Assembly: GCA_017608305.1 (NCBI GenBank) | Contig: JAFCGC010000001.1 | Coordinates: forward strand, 1-38,743 | Direction: 5' to 3' | DNA length: 38,743 nucleotides | Source: Candidatus Pacearchaeota archaeon | GTDB taxonomy: Archaea > Nanobdellota > Nanobdellia > Pacearchaeales > GW2011-AR1 | Shown here: piece after piece, positions 25,581 to 35,121 of the stretch | Position numbering within the stretch: position 1 is the first letter of the stretch | How the letters are laid out: the number at the start of each line of letters is the position of its first letter | Position numbers and translations under genes: made by a program | The notes under the pieces: generated by a model | Databases searched by the model: none | The model's input: the letters and a program-made list of their open reading frames with translations, nothing else | Told to the model about the DNA's origin: nothing

Positions 25581-26390
25581 TTACTCCACTTTCTTTAAAA
25601 ATTTATCATAAGTCATTGTTCCTAATTCTGTGATTATTTTTGTTATGTATTTTTTTTCTACAAATTCAAATGCAGGATTCTTAATTCTTATATTTTTAGG
25701 GGCTGTATTCCAAACTTCATTGAGTCTTCTCTGTTCTATAGGCATATTCTTTTTTGTAAATTTCCAAGAATCAGCGACGATATAAACAGGAATTTTTTCT
25801 GATTTTGCTATTTTTGCAATAACTTCACTTCCTACTTTATTAATTATTCCTTTTTTTGTTAAAGCATCTGCTCCTAAAAAAACTTTATCTGCTTTTTTTG
25901 TTCCTTGTTCTTTTGAAAGCGCAATTCCTAAGGCAGAGTCAACAAACATTGTAATTTTTATTCCTGCTTTTTTTAATTCGCGAGCAGTTTTTCTTCCTTG
26001 AAACAAAGGACGGGTTTCTGTGTTATAAACTTCAAAATTCTTTTTTTGTTTTTTAGTATATATTAATGCATCTACGACATTAGTTGAATGACAGTGTGTA
26101 AAAATAACATCTCTTTTTTTTATTGATTTGAAAACATTTTTGTTTATCTTATTTTGAGCAGAATCAAAATGTTTTAAAATTTCTTCATAGGGTTGTTTGT
26201 CGAGTTTATTTAAAACATTCACAAGCATAGGTTCTGTTGGGCGAAGAGACAAAAGTTTTCTCTTTGATTTTTTTGTAGGAATTAAGTTATAAGCATAAAG
26301 TGCTTTTTTAGCGATGTTTCTCGCTCCCTGAATTTTGACCTCTTTTATATTCTTAGATACTCTATTAAAAATCCTCTTTTTATCCATCAT
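25581..26390 (-). CDS. eIF-2B-like family protein, probable ribose-1,5-bisphosphate isomerase
   Basis: VIFTHCHSTNVVDALIYTKKQKKNFEVYNTETRPLFQGRKTARELKKAGI...VFLGADALTKKGIINKVGSEVIA. Confidence 0.82.
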   Translation of the reverse strand: MMDKKRIFNRVSKNIKEVKIQGARNIAKKALYAYNLIPTKKSKRKLLSLRPTEPMLVNVLNKLDKQPYEEILKHFDSAQNKINKNVFKSIKKRDVIFTHCHSTNVVDALIYTKKQKKNFEVYNTETRPLFQGRKTARELKKAGIKITMFVDSALGIALSKEQGTKKADKVFLGADALTKKGIINKVGSEVIAKIAKSEKIPVYIVADSWKFTKKNMPIEQRRLNEVWNTAPKNIRIKNPAFEFVEKKYITKIITELGTMTYDKFLKKVE

Positions 26391-26439
26391 AAAACTATAG
26401 ATCACGAAACTTTAAAAATTCTCTTTTTTTAATAAATGT

Positions 26440-27300
26440 ATGTTAGAATCACTTATTAATCCAAAAAGAGTTGAAAAAGGGCCATGGAAAATGTTTTTTG
26501 TGGGAATCTTATATGCTTCTTTATCTATTTTATTGGTACATTGGTTTTTTGCTGAAGATGTTGTCTTGTCTAAATTTTCAGGTATGATTGTTGTGACTTT
26601 TACTGTTATGTTTTCTTTACCTTTTATGTACTATTTGATAAAGCAAGAGGAAGAACAGGATGAACAAGTAGAGGGTTTTTTTGGAATTTGGAGAGTTCAT
26701 AAAGATGCTTTGTATGGATTTATGTGGTTGTTTCTGGGTTTTATTATTGCTTTTTCAGTATGGCATGTTGTTTTACAAGATGCAAATCTTTTCAATGCAC
26801 AAATAAAAACTTATTGTATGATAAACAGTCCTGGAGATATTGAAGATTGTTTTATACGATACTCTCCACAAGACACAGTAACTTATACAGGAGCAGCTAC
26901 ACAAGGGAAAAGATTTCTTTCCATCATAGAAAATAATGTTTATGTTATGATATTCACGTTAATTTTCTCACTGATCTTTGGGGCCGGGGCCATCTTTGTT
27001 TTAGCCTGGAATGCGAGTGTTATTTCAGCGGCAATTAATATATTTACAAAGTATCAAATTACGAAAATTCCTCTTGGAGTCGCGAGGTACATGATACATG
27101 GTTTTCCTGAAATAGTAGCTTATTTTATTACTGCTTTAGCAGGGGGAATGTTTGGAGTGGGAATTCTTAAAAACGGAATAAGAGACCCCAAATTTATTAG
27201 AATATTGGAAAATGTAGTCATTCTTTTGTTTACATCAATTGTTATTTTGATTATTGCTGCCCTAATTGAAGTCTATTTTACTCCTATTTTATTCAGATGA
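26440..27300 (+). CDS. SpoIIM-family (stage II sporulation protein M-like) membrane protein
   Basis: FVLAWNASVISAAINIFT...GVARYMIHGFPEIVAYFITALAGGMFGVGI. Confidence 0.8.
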   Translation: MLESLINPKRVEKGPWKMFFVGILYASLSILLVHWFFAEDVVLSKFSGMIVVTFTVMFSLPFMYYLIKQEEEQDEQVEGFFGIWRVHKDALYGFMWLFLGFIIAFSVWHVVLQDANLFNAQIKTYCMINSPGDIEDCFIRYSPQDTVTYTGAATQGKRFLSIIENNVYVMIFTLIFSLIFGAGAIFVLAWNASVISAAINIFTKYQITKIPLGVARYMIHGFPEIVAYFITALAGGMFGVGILKNGIRDPKFIRILENVVILLFTSIVILIIAALIEVYFTPILFR

Positions 27301-27358
27301 TTCTATAAATTAATAAAGAAATCTTTATATAGAAACTATTTTTCTTTCCTTTATTAAA

Positions 27359-30214
27359 ATGGAAGAAGATAAAAAAGAGATTACTGAAGATATTAGCAGA
27401 GAAATTCAAGAAAGTGTTCCAAAACAAGAAGAAATTGTTCCAAAAGAGGTTGCAGAAAAAGAAGAAAGAATTGCAAAAGCAGTAGTGGAAATTCCTCAAA
27501 CAACAAGAGAAGGGGATGATTTAGAAAAAAGAAAAAGAAAGATTGTAGGTTATTTAAAAGATAAAAGAGATTGGATTTACTACCTTATTTTAGCATTTAT
27601 TATGTTTATTAGTGTTTATATCAGATCAAGAAATATTCCAAAACTTAAAGACATATCAACCCAAGCATGGATTCTTGGACCTGATTTAGATCCTTTTCTT
27701 TTTTTAAGATGGGCAAAAGATATAGCAGAAAATGGGAGTTTAATGGTCTGGGATATGATGAGAAATGTTCCTTTAGGATTTAATACTGCAGGAGAAATGA
27801 AACTATTATCTTATATGATAGTTTGGCTTCATGATTTTTTATCTTTTTTCTCAAAAGATGTGAGTGTTACTTATACGGCAATCGTGTTTCCAGTATTTAT
27901 GGCCGCATTAACAGCTATTGCTTTTTTTCTTTTTGCTAGAAAAATATTCTATAAAGAAAGTGATTCCACAAAAAATATAATTGCCCTGATAGCTACTGCT
28001 CTTTTTGTGGTTATCCCCTCTTTATTGCCCCGAACAATTGCAGGAATTCCTGAAAAAGAATCTGCTGCTTTTTTCTTTTTGTTTATGGCTTTTTATTTTT
28101 TCTTAGAGGCGTTCACTTCAAAAAAAATGAAAAATAGTTTAATTTTTGGTGTTCTAGCAGGAATTTCCACAGGACTCATGGCTTTAATTTGGGGGGGTTT
28201 TATGTTTATTTTCTTTATTATTCCAACTTCAATATTACTCTCTTTTATAATTGGAAAAGTAAAAAAGAGAGAGTTTTGGATTTATGGTTCTTGGTTAATA
28301 AGCTCCCTCTTAGTCATGGCTCCTTTTTCTACAAGATATTCTCCAATAAAACTAATAACCTCTACTTCAACAGGATTAGGAATTGGGATTTTCTGTATAG
28401 TCGGTTTAAGTTTAATTATTATTAAAATTAATAAATTAGATGAATTAAGAAGAAAAACAAAACTTCCAAAACAACTTTTTTCTGTTATTGTGAGTTTAAT
28501 TGTTATCTTAATTGGGGTGGTGATTTTTTTAGGCCCTTCTTTCTTATACGGACAATCACAAAATGTTAAAGATTCGCTAATTGTTCCAATTAGTGATAGA
28601 TTTAGTATGACTGTCGCAGAAAATAAACAACCGTATTTTGCAAATGATTGGAAAGGAAGTTTTGGTCCTAGCATTTTTAAAATCCCCTTATATTTCTGGT
28701 TGTTTTTTATAGGTTCTGTTGTTTTATTCCATAATTTGATTAAAAAATTAAATAAAAGAGAAAGAATAATTTTAACTTTTGGCTATCTAGTGTTTTTGTT
28801 TTGTTTGATTTTTAGTAGATATTCTCCAAACAGTGTGTTAAATGGAATTAGCGGACTGAGTTTACTTATGTATTTTGGGGGTTGGTTATTTTTCCTAATA
28901 ATTTTTGGTAAAATATATTTCAATAGATACAAAAAGAGGGAGTTTGATATTTTTAAAGAATTTAATTTTGCTTATATTTTATATTTTATGACTTTAACTT
29001 TAGGAATAATAGGGGCTCGAGGAGGGATTAGGCTCATTATGGTTCTTGGAGCAGTAAGTCCTGTTGCAGCAGCTTTTTTAACTGTTAAAATAGTTAAAAA
29101 ATATTTTACTCAAAAAGAAGAAACAATGAAATTTTTTGTTGGGGTCTTGGCATTACTAATCATCTCTGCTTCTATATTTACATTTTGGGCATATTATAAA
29201 GCAGATAAAGCTACTGCAGAAAATTTTGCTCCAGGACCTTATCAGTGGCAATGGCAAAAAGCAATGTATTGGGTAAGAGAGAACACACAAGAGAACGCAG
29301 TATTTGCTCACTGGTGGGATTATGGTTATTGGCTTCAGAGTATTGGAGAAAGAGCCACGATCTTAGATGGGGGAAATGCTATTGGGTATTGGAATCATTT
29401 TATGGGTAGACATGTTTTAACAGGAGATGATCAGATAAAAGCATTGGAATTTTTATATGCCCACAATGGCACCCATCTTTTAATTGATTCTACAGAAATA
29501 GGGAAATATACGGCATATTCAAGTATTGGTTCTAATGAGGATTATGATAGGTTTTCTTGGATCAATACTTTTTTGATGGATGAAAGTCAAACTCAAGAAA
29601 CAAATAATGAAACAAGATTTTTTTATCCGGGAGGAACAACGGTTGATGAAGACATTATATGGCAAGAAAATGGAAGAGAAATTATTTTCCCTAAAAAAAG
29701 AGCAGGCATAATAGGGGTTATGGTTAAGCAAGATCAAGAAGGAAAGATCCTACAACCAGAAGCATTTTTTATATATAACGAAGGAAGATATCAAATTCCC
29801 TTAAGATATATTTATCTTGAGGGGGAAATTCTTGACTTTGAAACAGGATTAGAAGCAGGAGTTTTTATATTTCCAAAATTAAACACGGGATCAAATGGCC
29901 TATTAAATATTAACAAAATGGGTGCATTAATGTATCTAAGCAAAAGAACAATTCATTCTCAAGTAGCAGAACTATATTTGGCAGGCAAAGAGTCTGATTA
30001 TTTTAAACTTGTACATACTGAAAGTAGTTTGTTTATAGAAAATTTAAGAGAACAAGGGGTAGATGTTGGAGAGTTTGTTCAATATCAAGGATTTCAAGGA
30101 CCTATTAAAATCTGGGAGGTTAATTATCCCTCAGGTATAGAATTAAATCCAGAATTTTTAGAAACAAAATATCCTGCAAGTATTAAGATAGCTCAACCAG
30201 GAGAATATAGATAA
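27359..30214 (+). CDS. aglB: STT3/AglB family oligosaccharyltransferase
   Basis: DLDPFLFLRWAKD (DxD), HWWDYGYWLQSIGERATILDGGNAIGYWNHFMGR (WWDYG), multi-TM N-terminal half; 951 aa. Confidence 0.93.
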   Translation: MEEDKKEITEDISREIQESVPKQEEIVPKEVAEKEERIAKAVVEIPQTTREGDDLEKRKRKIVGYLKDKRDWIYYLILAFIMFISVYIRSRNIPKLKDISTQAWILGPDLDPFLFLRWAKDIAENGSLMVWDMMRNVPLGFNTAGEMKLLSYMIVWLHDFLSFFSKDVSVTYTAIVFPVFMAALTAIAFFLFARKIFYKESDSTKNIIALIATALFVVIPSLLPRTIAGIPEKESAAFFFLFMAFYFFLEAFTSKKMKNSLIFGVLAGISTGLMALIWGGFMFIFFIIPTSILLSFIIGKVKKREFWIYGSWLISSLLVMAPFSTRYSPIKLITSTSTGLGIGIFCIVGLSLIIIKINKLDELRRKTKLPKQLFSVIVSLIVILIGVVIFLGPSFLYGQSQNVKDSLIVPISDRFSMTVAENKQPYFANDWKGSFGPSIFKIPLYFWLFFIGSVVLFHNLIKKLNKRERIILTFGYLVFLFCLIFSRYSPNSVLNGISGLSLLMYFGGWLFFLIIFGKIYFNRYKKREFDIFKEFNFAYILYFMTLTLGIIGARGGIRLIMVLGAVSPVAAAFLTVKIVKKYFTQKEETMKFFVGVLALLIISASIFTFWAYYKADKATAENFAPGPYQWQWQKAMYWVRENTQENAVFAHWWDYGYWLQSIGERATILDGGNAIGYWNHFMGRHVLTGDDQIKALEFLYAHNGTHLLIDSTEIGKYTAYSSIGSNEDYDRFSWINTFLMDESQTQETNNETRFFYPGGTTVDEDIIWQENGREIIFPKKRAGIIGVMVKQDQEGKILQPEAFFIYNEGRYQIPLRYIYLEGEILDFETGLEAGVFIFPKLNTGSNGLLNINKMGALMYLSKRTIHSQVAELYLAGKESDYFKLVHTESSLFIENLREQGVDVGEFVQYQGFQGPIKIWEVNYPSGIELNPEFLETKYPASIKIAQPGEYR

Positions 30215-30215
30215 A

Positions 30216-31214
30216 ATGAAAGTTTTATTGCTTACTCCCTTCCTAATTAGTTTTCTAGTTGTTTTATTTATGGTTCCTGTATGGATAAAAAAAGCAAAAA
30301 AAGCAGGGCTTATGGGAAAAGACATGCATAAACCCCACAAAGAAAAAAAAGCAGAAGCAGGAGGAATAATTGTTTTATTGGGTTTTATTCTAGGGATTTT
30401 GATTTATATTGCAATTAAAACATTTTATATTCAATCAACTGAAAATCTAGTGGAGATTTTTGCATTATTGGTTGTAATTTTAATAACCGCTCTTATTGGC
30501 TTAATGGATGATATTCTTGGTTGGAAAATTGGATTAAGTAAAAAAACAAGGATCCTTTTCTTAATTTTTGCAGCAATACCTTTAATAGTAATTAATGTGG
30601 GCGAATCTAGAATGATGGGAATAGAATTTGGATTATTATATCCTTTATTTTTTATTCCTTTAGGGATTATTGGGGCTTCATCAACTTTTAATTTTATTGC
30701 TGGCTACAATGGTTTAGAGACAAGCCAAGGAATTCTAATTCTTTCTGCTCTTTCTTTACTGACTTGGCTAACAGGAAGTTCTTGGCTAAGTTTGATTTCT
30801 CTAATAATGGTTTTTTGTTTAATTGCTTTTTACATATTTAATAAATATCCTGCCAAAGTTTTTCCAGGAGATGTTTTAACTTATTCAATTGGGGCATTAA
30901 TAGCAATTATAGCAATTTTGGGAAATGTTGAAAAAATAGCTGTTTTCTTTTTTACCCCATATATTCTTGAAACTCTCTTAAAAGTCAGGGGGAAATTAAA
31001 AAAAGAGAGTTTTGCGATAGCAAAAAAAGATGGAAATTTGCAAATGCCCTACCAGAAATTTTATGGATTAGAGCATGTAGCCATTTATCTTCTACAAAAA
31101 ATAAAAAAGAATAAAAAAGTTTATGAAAAAGAAGTTGTTTATGTAATTAATATTTTTCAAATAATTATTATAATCCTGGGTTTTATTTTATTCCGAGGGG
31201 GAATATTTAGATGA
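30216..31214 (+). CDS. Polyprenyl-phosphate sugar-1-phosphate transferase (GPT/Alg7/WecA/MraY family)
   Basis: GKDMHKPHKEKKAEAGGIIVLLGF, LMDDILGWKIGLS, FNFIAGYNGLETSQG, KVFPGDVLTYSIGALIA. Confidence 0.9.
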   Translation: MKVLLLTPFLISFLVVLFMVPVWIKKAKKAGLMGKDMHKPHKEKKAEAGGIIVLLGFILGILIYIAIKTFYIQSTENLVEIFALLVVILITALIGLMDDILGWKIGLSKKTRILFLIFAAIPLIVINVGESRMMGIEFGLLYPLFFIPLGIIGASSTFNFIAGYNGLETSQGILILSALSLLTWLTGSSWLSLISLIMVFCLIAFYIFNKYPAKVFPGDVLTYSIGALIAIIAILGNVEKIAVFFFTPYILETLLKVRGKLKKESFAIAKKDGNLQMPYQKFYGLEHVAIYLLQKIKKNKKVYEKEVVYVINIFQIIIIILGFILFRGGIFR

Positions 31215-32137
31215 ATATTAAAAAGTATTTCCCTATAATAGGGATTTTAATCTTTATATATTTGCTTTTAAAATTAGACATCTCTAAAATATTAAAAGAA
31301 ATTTCACAAGCTAATGTTTTATTTATTTTAATTGCAATATTTTTCGTTTTTATTTATCTAGTAACAGAAACGCTAAAATGGTTTGTTATAGCTAGAAAAC
31401 AAGGAATAAAAATTCCTTTTAAAGATTCATTTAAAATAAATCTTATCACAGATTTTTATTCTTTTATTACTCCCTCTAAACTTGGAACTTTATTTAGAGT
31501 GGAATATTTAAAAAAGTATAGTAAAAATAGAGGGAAAGGGTTTAGTAATTTGTTTTTAGATAAATCCCTAGATATTTTTTCAATATTTTTTATATCCATA
31601 TTGTTTCTCTTTATTTTGGGAAATAAATTTAATTTTGTTCCTAAACATCTTCTAATAACTTTCTTTTTGTTGGGCATCTTAATTTTCTTATTATCAATAA
31701 CTAAAGATAGAAGTAAAAAAATTCTCAGAATTTTTTATGTTTATGTTGTTCCTAAAAAAATGAAGAAAAGAGCTAGGGGGGTTTTTGATGCTTTTTATGA
31801 AAAAATGCCAAGAAAAAGAGATATTTTATTATTTTTTGTGTTTAATTTAATAAATTGGTTGATTTTATATTTTATAACCTATTTAGTTGGAAGATCTTTA
31901 GGAATTGATATTCCCTTCCATTATTTCCTTGCAATACTTCCTATTGGAACAATAGTTGCATTACTACCAATAACAATAAATGGGCTTGGAACAAGAGAGG
32001 CCAGTTTAATTAGTTTATTTGGCTTAATTGGAATTAGTGCTACAAAGGTCTTTTCAATGTCTATAATTAATCTTTTTCTTACAGGAGTTTTCCCTGCATT
32101 AATAGCTAGTTTCTTTTTATTTGGGAAAAAAGATTGA
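31211..32137 (+). CDS. Lysylphosphatidylglycerol synthase TM-domain / flippase-like membrane protein
   Basis: Multi-TM with LKWFVIARKQGIKIPFKDSFKINLITDFYSFITPSKLGTLFRVEYLKKY and LPITINGLGTREASLISLFGLIG. Confidence 0.85.
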   Translation: MNIKKYFPIIGILIFIYLLLKLDISKILKEISQANVLFILIAIFFVFIYLVTETLKWFVIARKQGIKIPFKDSFKINLITDFYSFITPSKLGTLFRVEYLKKYSKNRGKGFSNLFLDKSLDIFSIFFISILFLFILGNKFNFVPKHLLITFFLLGILIFLLSITKDRSKKILRIFYVYVVPKKMKKRARGVFDAFYEKMPRKRDILLFFVFNLINWLILYFITYLVGRSLGIDIPFHYFLAILPIGTIVALLPITINGLGTREASLISLFGLIGISATKVFSMSIINLFLTGVFPALIASFFLFGKKD

Positions 32138-32195
32138 TTTAAAAGAGATAGCAGAGCATCATAATCTTTTTAAAAAATAAAAATGAGAAGGATAA

Positions 32196-33161
32196 ATGGA
32201 TAAAGTGTCTATTATAATACCCTGTAAAGAAATAGTAAAAATTACAGAAAAATGTGTTAAAGAGTGTATTAAGCTAAATTATCCTGATTTTGAAATTCTT
32301 GTTCTCCCAGATTTTAAAAATAAAAAAACCTTCAAAGATAAAAAAGTTAAAATAATTGAAACAGGCGCTGTTAAACCTGCATTTAAAAGAAATATTGGAA
32401 TGAAAAAAGCAAAAGGAAATTTTTTTGCGTTTATTGATGATGATGCATATCCTAAAAAAGATTGGTTAAAAAATGCTATGAAATATTTTAGGAGGATAGA
32501 TGTAGGTATTGTGGGGGGTCCAAATCTGACCCCTCCTGGAGCGAATTTTGCAGAGAGAGTGTCTGGAAAAGTATTGGCTAATTATCTTATTTCTGGCCCT
32601 GCGAGTGTTAGATATAAGATTGGTAAAAACAAAATTGTTAAAGAATTGCCTTCTTGTAATTATATTTCCAGGAAGGAAATTTCCCCAAGTTTTGATCCTT
32701 CATTTTTAACAGCAGAAGATTCAAAATTTTGTTTTGATGTTGCAAAAAAGGGTTACAAAATATTATATGCAAAAGATGTAATAGTCTTCCACCATAGAAG
32801 AGATACTCTAAAAAAACATTTAAAACAAATGTATATTTATGGTAGAGATATTGCTTGGCTTACAAAAGATGATTTTTCAATAGATAAATTCTTTTTTTCT
32901 TTACTTAGTCTTTTTGTTATTGGGTTTTTTGTAGGATTAATTGGATCCATATTTAGTGAAACAATCAGAGTTATCTATTTATTTGCTTTAGCATTTTATT
33001 TATTAACTATTTTATTCACTAGTTTTTATAAAAATCTAAGAACTACAATTTATGTTTTCTCTATTTCGGTTTCCACACACTTTGCCTACGGAGCTGGGTG
33101 GTTTATGGGAATACTCTTTAAACAAGAAAAAACAGAAAAGGTTAGCTGGACAAGTAGATAA
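32196..33161 (+). CDS. Glycosyltransferase family 2 with C-terminal TM segments
   Basis: VSIIIPCKE...FAFIDDDAYPKKDWLKNAM...GPNLTPPGANFAERV... Confidence 0.88.
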   Translation: MDKVSIIIPCKEIVKITEKCVKECIKLNYPDFEILVLPDFKNKKTFKDKKVKIIETGAVKPAFKRNIGMKKAKGNFFAFIDDDAYPKKDWLKNAMKYFRRIDVGIVGGPNLTPPGANFAERVSGKVLANYLISGPASVRYKIGKNKIVKELPSCNYISRKEISPSFDPSFLTAEDSKFCFDVAKKGYKILYAKDVIVFHHRRDTLKKHLKQMYIYGRDIAWLTKDDFSIDKFFFSLLSLFVIGFFVGLIGSIFSETIRVIYLFALAFYLLTILFTSFYKNLRTTIYVFSISVSTHFAYGAGWFMGILFKQEKTEKVSWTSR

Positions 33162-33162
33162 A

Positions 33163-34614
33163 ATGAAAATTTTAATTGGATATCCTCCAACAAAATCTAA
33201 AAAAGGTATAGCTTTGCTTTCACAAAATAGACAATTTCAGTGGTTTAGCAATCCTTCTTATATTTATCCTGTAGTGCTTGGAACAGCTGCTACACTATTA
33301 AAGAAAAAAGGAAATGATGTAAAATGGATTGACTGTGTTGCTGAAAAAAAAAGTTTAGAGGATTTTATTAGAATAATTGGAAAAGAAGAGCCAGATATTT
33401 TTGCATTTGAAACAAAAACTCCTGTTATTAAAAAACATTGGGAAATTATTAATCTCCTAAAAACAAAATTTCCATATATTAAAATAGTAATTATGGGGGA
33501 TCATGTTACTTCTTTTCCAAAAGAAAGCATAAAAAATTCTAAAGTAGATTTTGTTATTTGTGGGGGGGATTTTGATTTTTTATTAAATGGTTTAGTTGAG
33601 TTTTTAGATAAAAAAATAAAAAAAATGCCTGAAGGAATTTATCATAAAAAAGGTAAAAAAGTTATTAATTCTGGAAAATTTCAACTAAAACACAATCTTG
33701 ATGATCTTCCAATTATAGATCGGGAATTAACAAAATGGACGCTCTATCAAACAGAATATAATATTAGTAGAAAGCCTTATTTTTACATTATGTCTGGAAG
33801 AGATTGTTGGTGGGGCAAATGTAAATTTTGTGCTTGGCCAATACTTTTCCCTAAATTTAGAGTTAGAAGTGTTGAAAATGTTTTAGATGAAATTGGGGAA
33901 TTAATAAAAAAATATGGGGTTAGAGAGATTTTTGATGATTCTGGAACCTTGATGGTTGGAAAATGGCTAAAAGAGTTATGTGAAGGTTTAATTAAAAGAG
34001 GATATAATAAAAAAATAAAATATTCTTGTAATATGAGATTTGGAACTTTAAAACAAAAAGACTATGATTTAATGAAAAAGGCAGGATTTAGGTTATTAAA
34101 GTTTGGGTTAGAATCTGCTAATCAAACAACTTTAGATAGATTAAACAAAGGGGTAAAGGTTAAAGACATTGTTGAAGGATGTAAAATGGCTAGAAAGGCT
34201 GGTTTAACAGTTCATTTAACAATGATTGTGGGATATCCCTGGGAAACTAAGGAAGATGCTCTTAGAACTTTTGCTTTGGCAAAAAAATTAATGCAGTCAG
34301 GAAGAGCGGATTTACTGCAATCAACTATTTTGATCCCCTATCCTGGAACTCCCTTGTGGAAAGAAGCTAAAAAAAATAAGAATTTTCTATTTAATCCCTT
34401 AGATTATGAAAAATATGATATGCGTGGTCCTGTTTTAAAAACTAAAAATTCAAATGCATATGAAGTTGCTTCTATTTGTGGGCAAATATACACCATATTT
34501 TTGACTCCTTGGTATGTATTTTCTAGAATAAAGGCTATAAAGAATTTAGATGATTTTATATTAAATCTTAGGGGTGTGAAGGCAGTATGGGGTCATTTAA
34601 AGGATTTTAATTGA
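33163..34614 (+). CDS. Cobalamin-binding-domain radical SAM protein
   Basis: MSGRDCWWGKCKFCAWPILFPKFRVRSVENVLDEI (cluster motif CX4CX2C), FDDSGTLM, KFGLESANQTTLDRLNKGV, MIVGYPWET; N-terminal B12-binding-like fold. ATG 33163 preferred. Confidence 0.85.
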   Translation: MKILIGYPPTKSKKGIALLSQNRQFQWFSNPSYIYPVVLGTAATLLKKKGNDVKWIDCVAEKKSLEDFIRIIGKEEPDIFAFETKTPVIKKHWEIINLLKTKFPYIKIVIMGDHVTSFPKESIKNSKVDFVICGGDFDFLLNGLVEFLDKKIKKMPEGIYHKKGKKVINSGKFQLKHNLDDLPIIDRELTKWTLYQTEYNISRKPYFYIMSGRDCWWGKCKFCAWPILFPKFRVRSVENVLDEIGELIKKYGVREIFDDSGTLMVGKWLKELCEGLIKRGYNKKIKYSCNMRFGTLKQKDYDLMKKAGFRLLKFGLESANQTTLDRLNKGVKVKDIVEGCKMARKAGLTVHLTMIVGYPWETKEDALRTFALAKKLMQSGRADLLQSTILIPYPGTPLWKEAKKNKNFLFNPLDYEKYDMRGPVLKTKNSNAYEVASICGQIYTIFLTPWYVFSRIKAIKNLDDFILNLRGVKAVWGHLKDFN

Positions 34615-34650
34615 AGAAAGATTAAAAAAGAAAAAAGATTTAATAAAAGC

Positions 34651-35121
34651 ATGGAAATTAAATTCTCTTTAGCCAAAAAAACAGAGATACTTAGATTATT
34701 AAAATTCTTTAAAGAAAATGACAAAGTTGAAAATAAATTTATAAAAAATAGAATAGAATATTATATCAAAAACCATTTCATTGCACTTGCAAAAAAAGAC
34801 AAAAAAATAATTGGGCACTTATTTTTTCAAGGTAAAGAAAACCCTAGACTTGGAGTTGGAGAATTTGAAACAGTACATATACATAAAAACTATAGGGGAA
34901 AAGGTGTTGGAAAAAGGTTGTTGGAAAAAAGCATTATTTTTTCAAAAAAATATTTTGCAAAAAAGAAAATAAAATTAAGATGTTTATATCTTATGACAAG
35001 ATCAAATAATTTAGCTGCAATAGAAGTTTACAAAAAATTTGGTTTTAAAAAACAAAACAAAATAGGAAAAATATTCAAAGATAATGAACCTGAAGAAATA
35101 ATCATGACTTTATTTTTTTAA
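34651..35121 (+). CDS. GNAT-family N-acetyltransferase
   Basis: FETVHIHKNYRGKGVGKRLLEKSI...NLAAIEVYKKFGFKKQ. Confidence 0.88.
   Translation: MEIKFSLAKKTEILRLLKFFKENDKVENKFIKNRIEYYIKNHFIALAKKDKKIIGHLFFQGKENPRLGVGEFETVHIHKNYRGKGVGKRLLEKSIIFSKKYFAKKKIKLRCLYLMTRSNNLAAIEVYKKFGFKKQNKIGKIFKDNEPEEIIMTLFF

Noticed and set aside
33052-33162. N-terminal extension of the radical SAM ORF
   Set aside because: Overlaps the GT2 coding region in another frame; MKILIGYPP at 33163 is the natural start.
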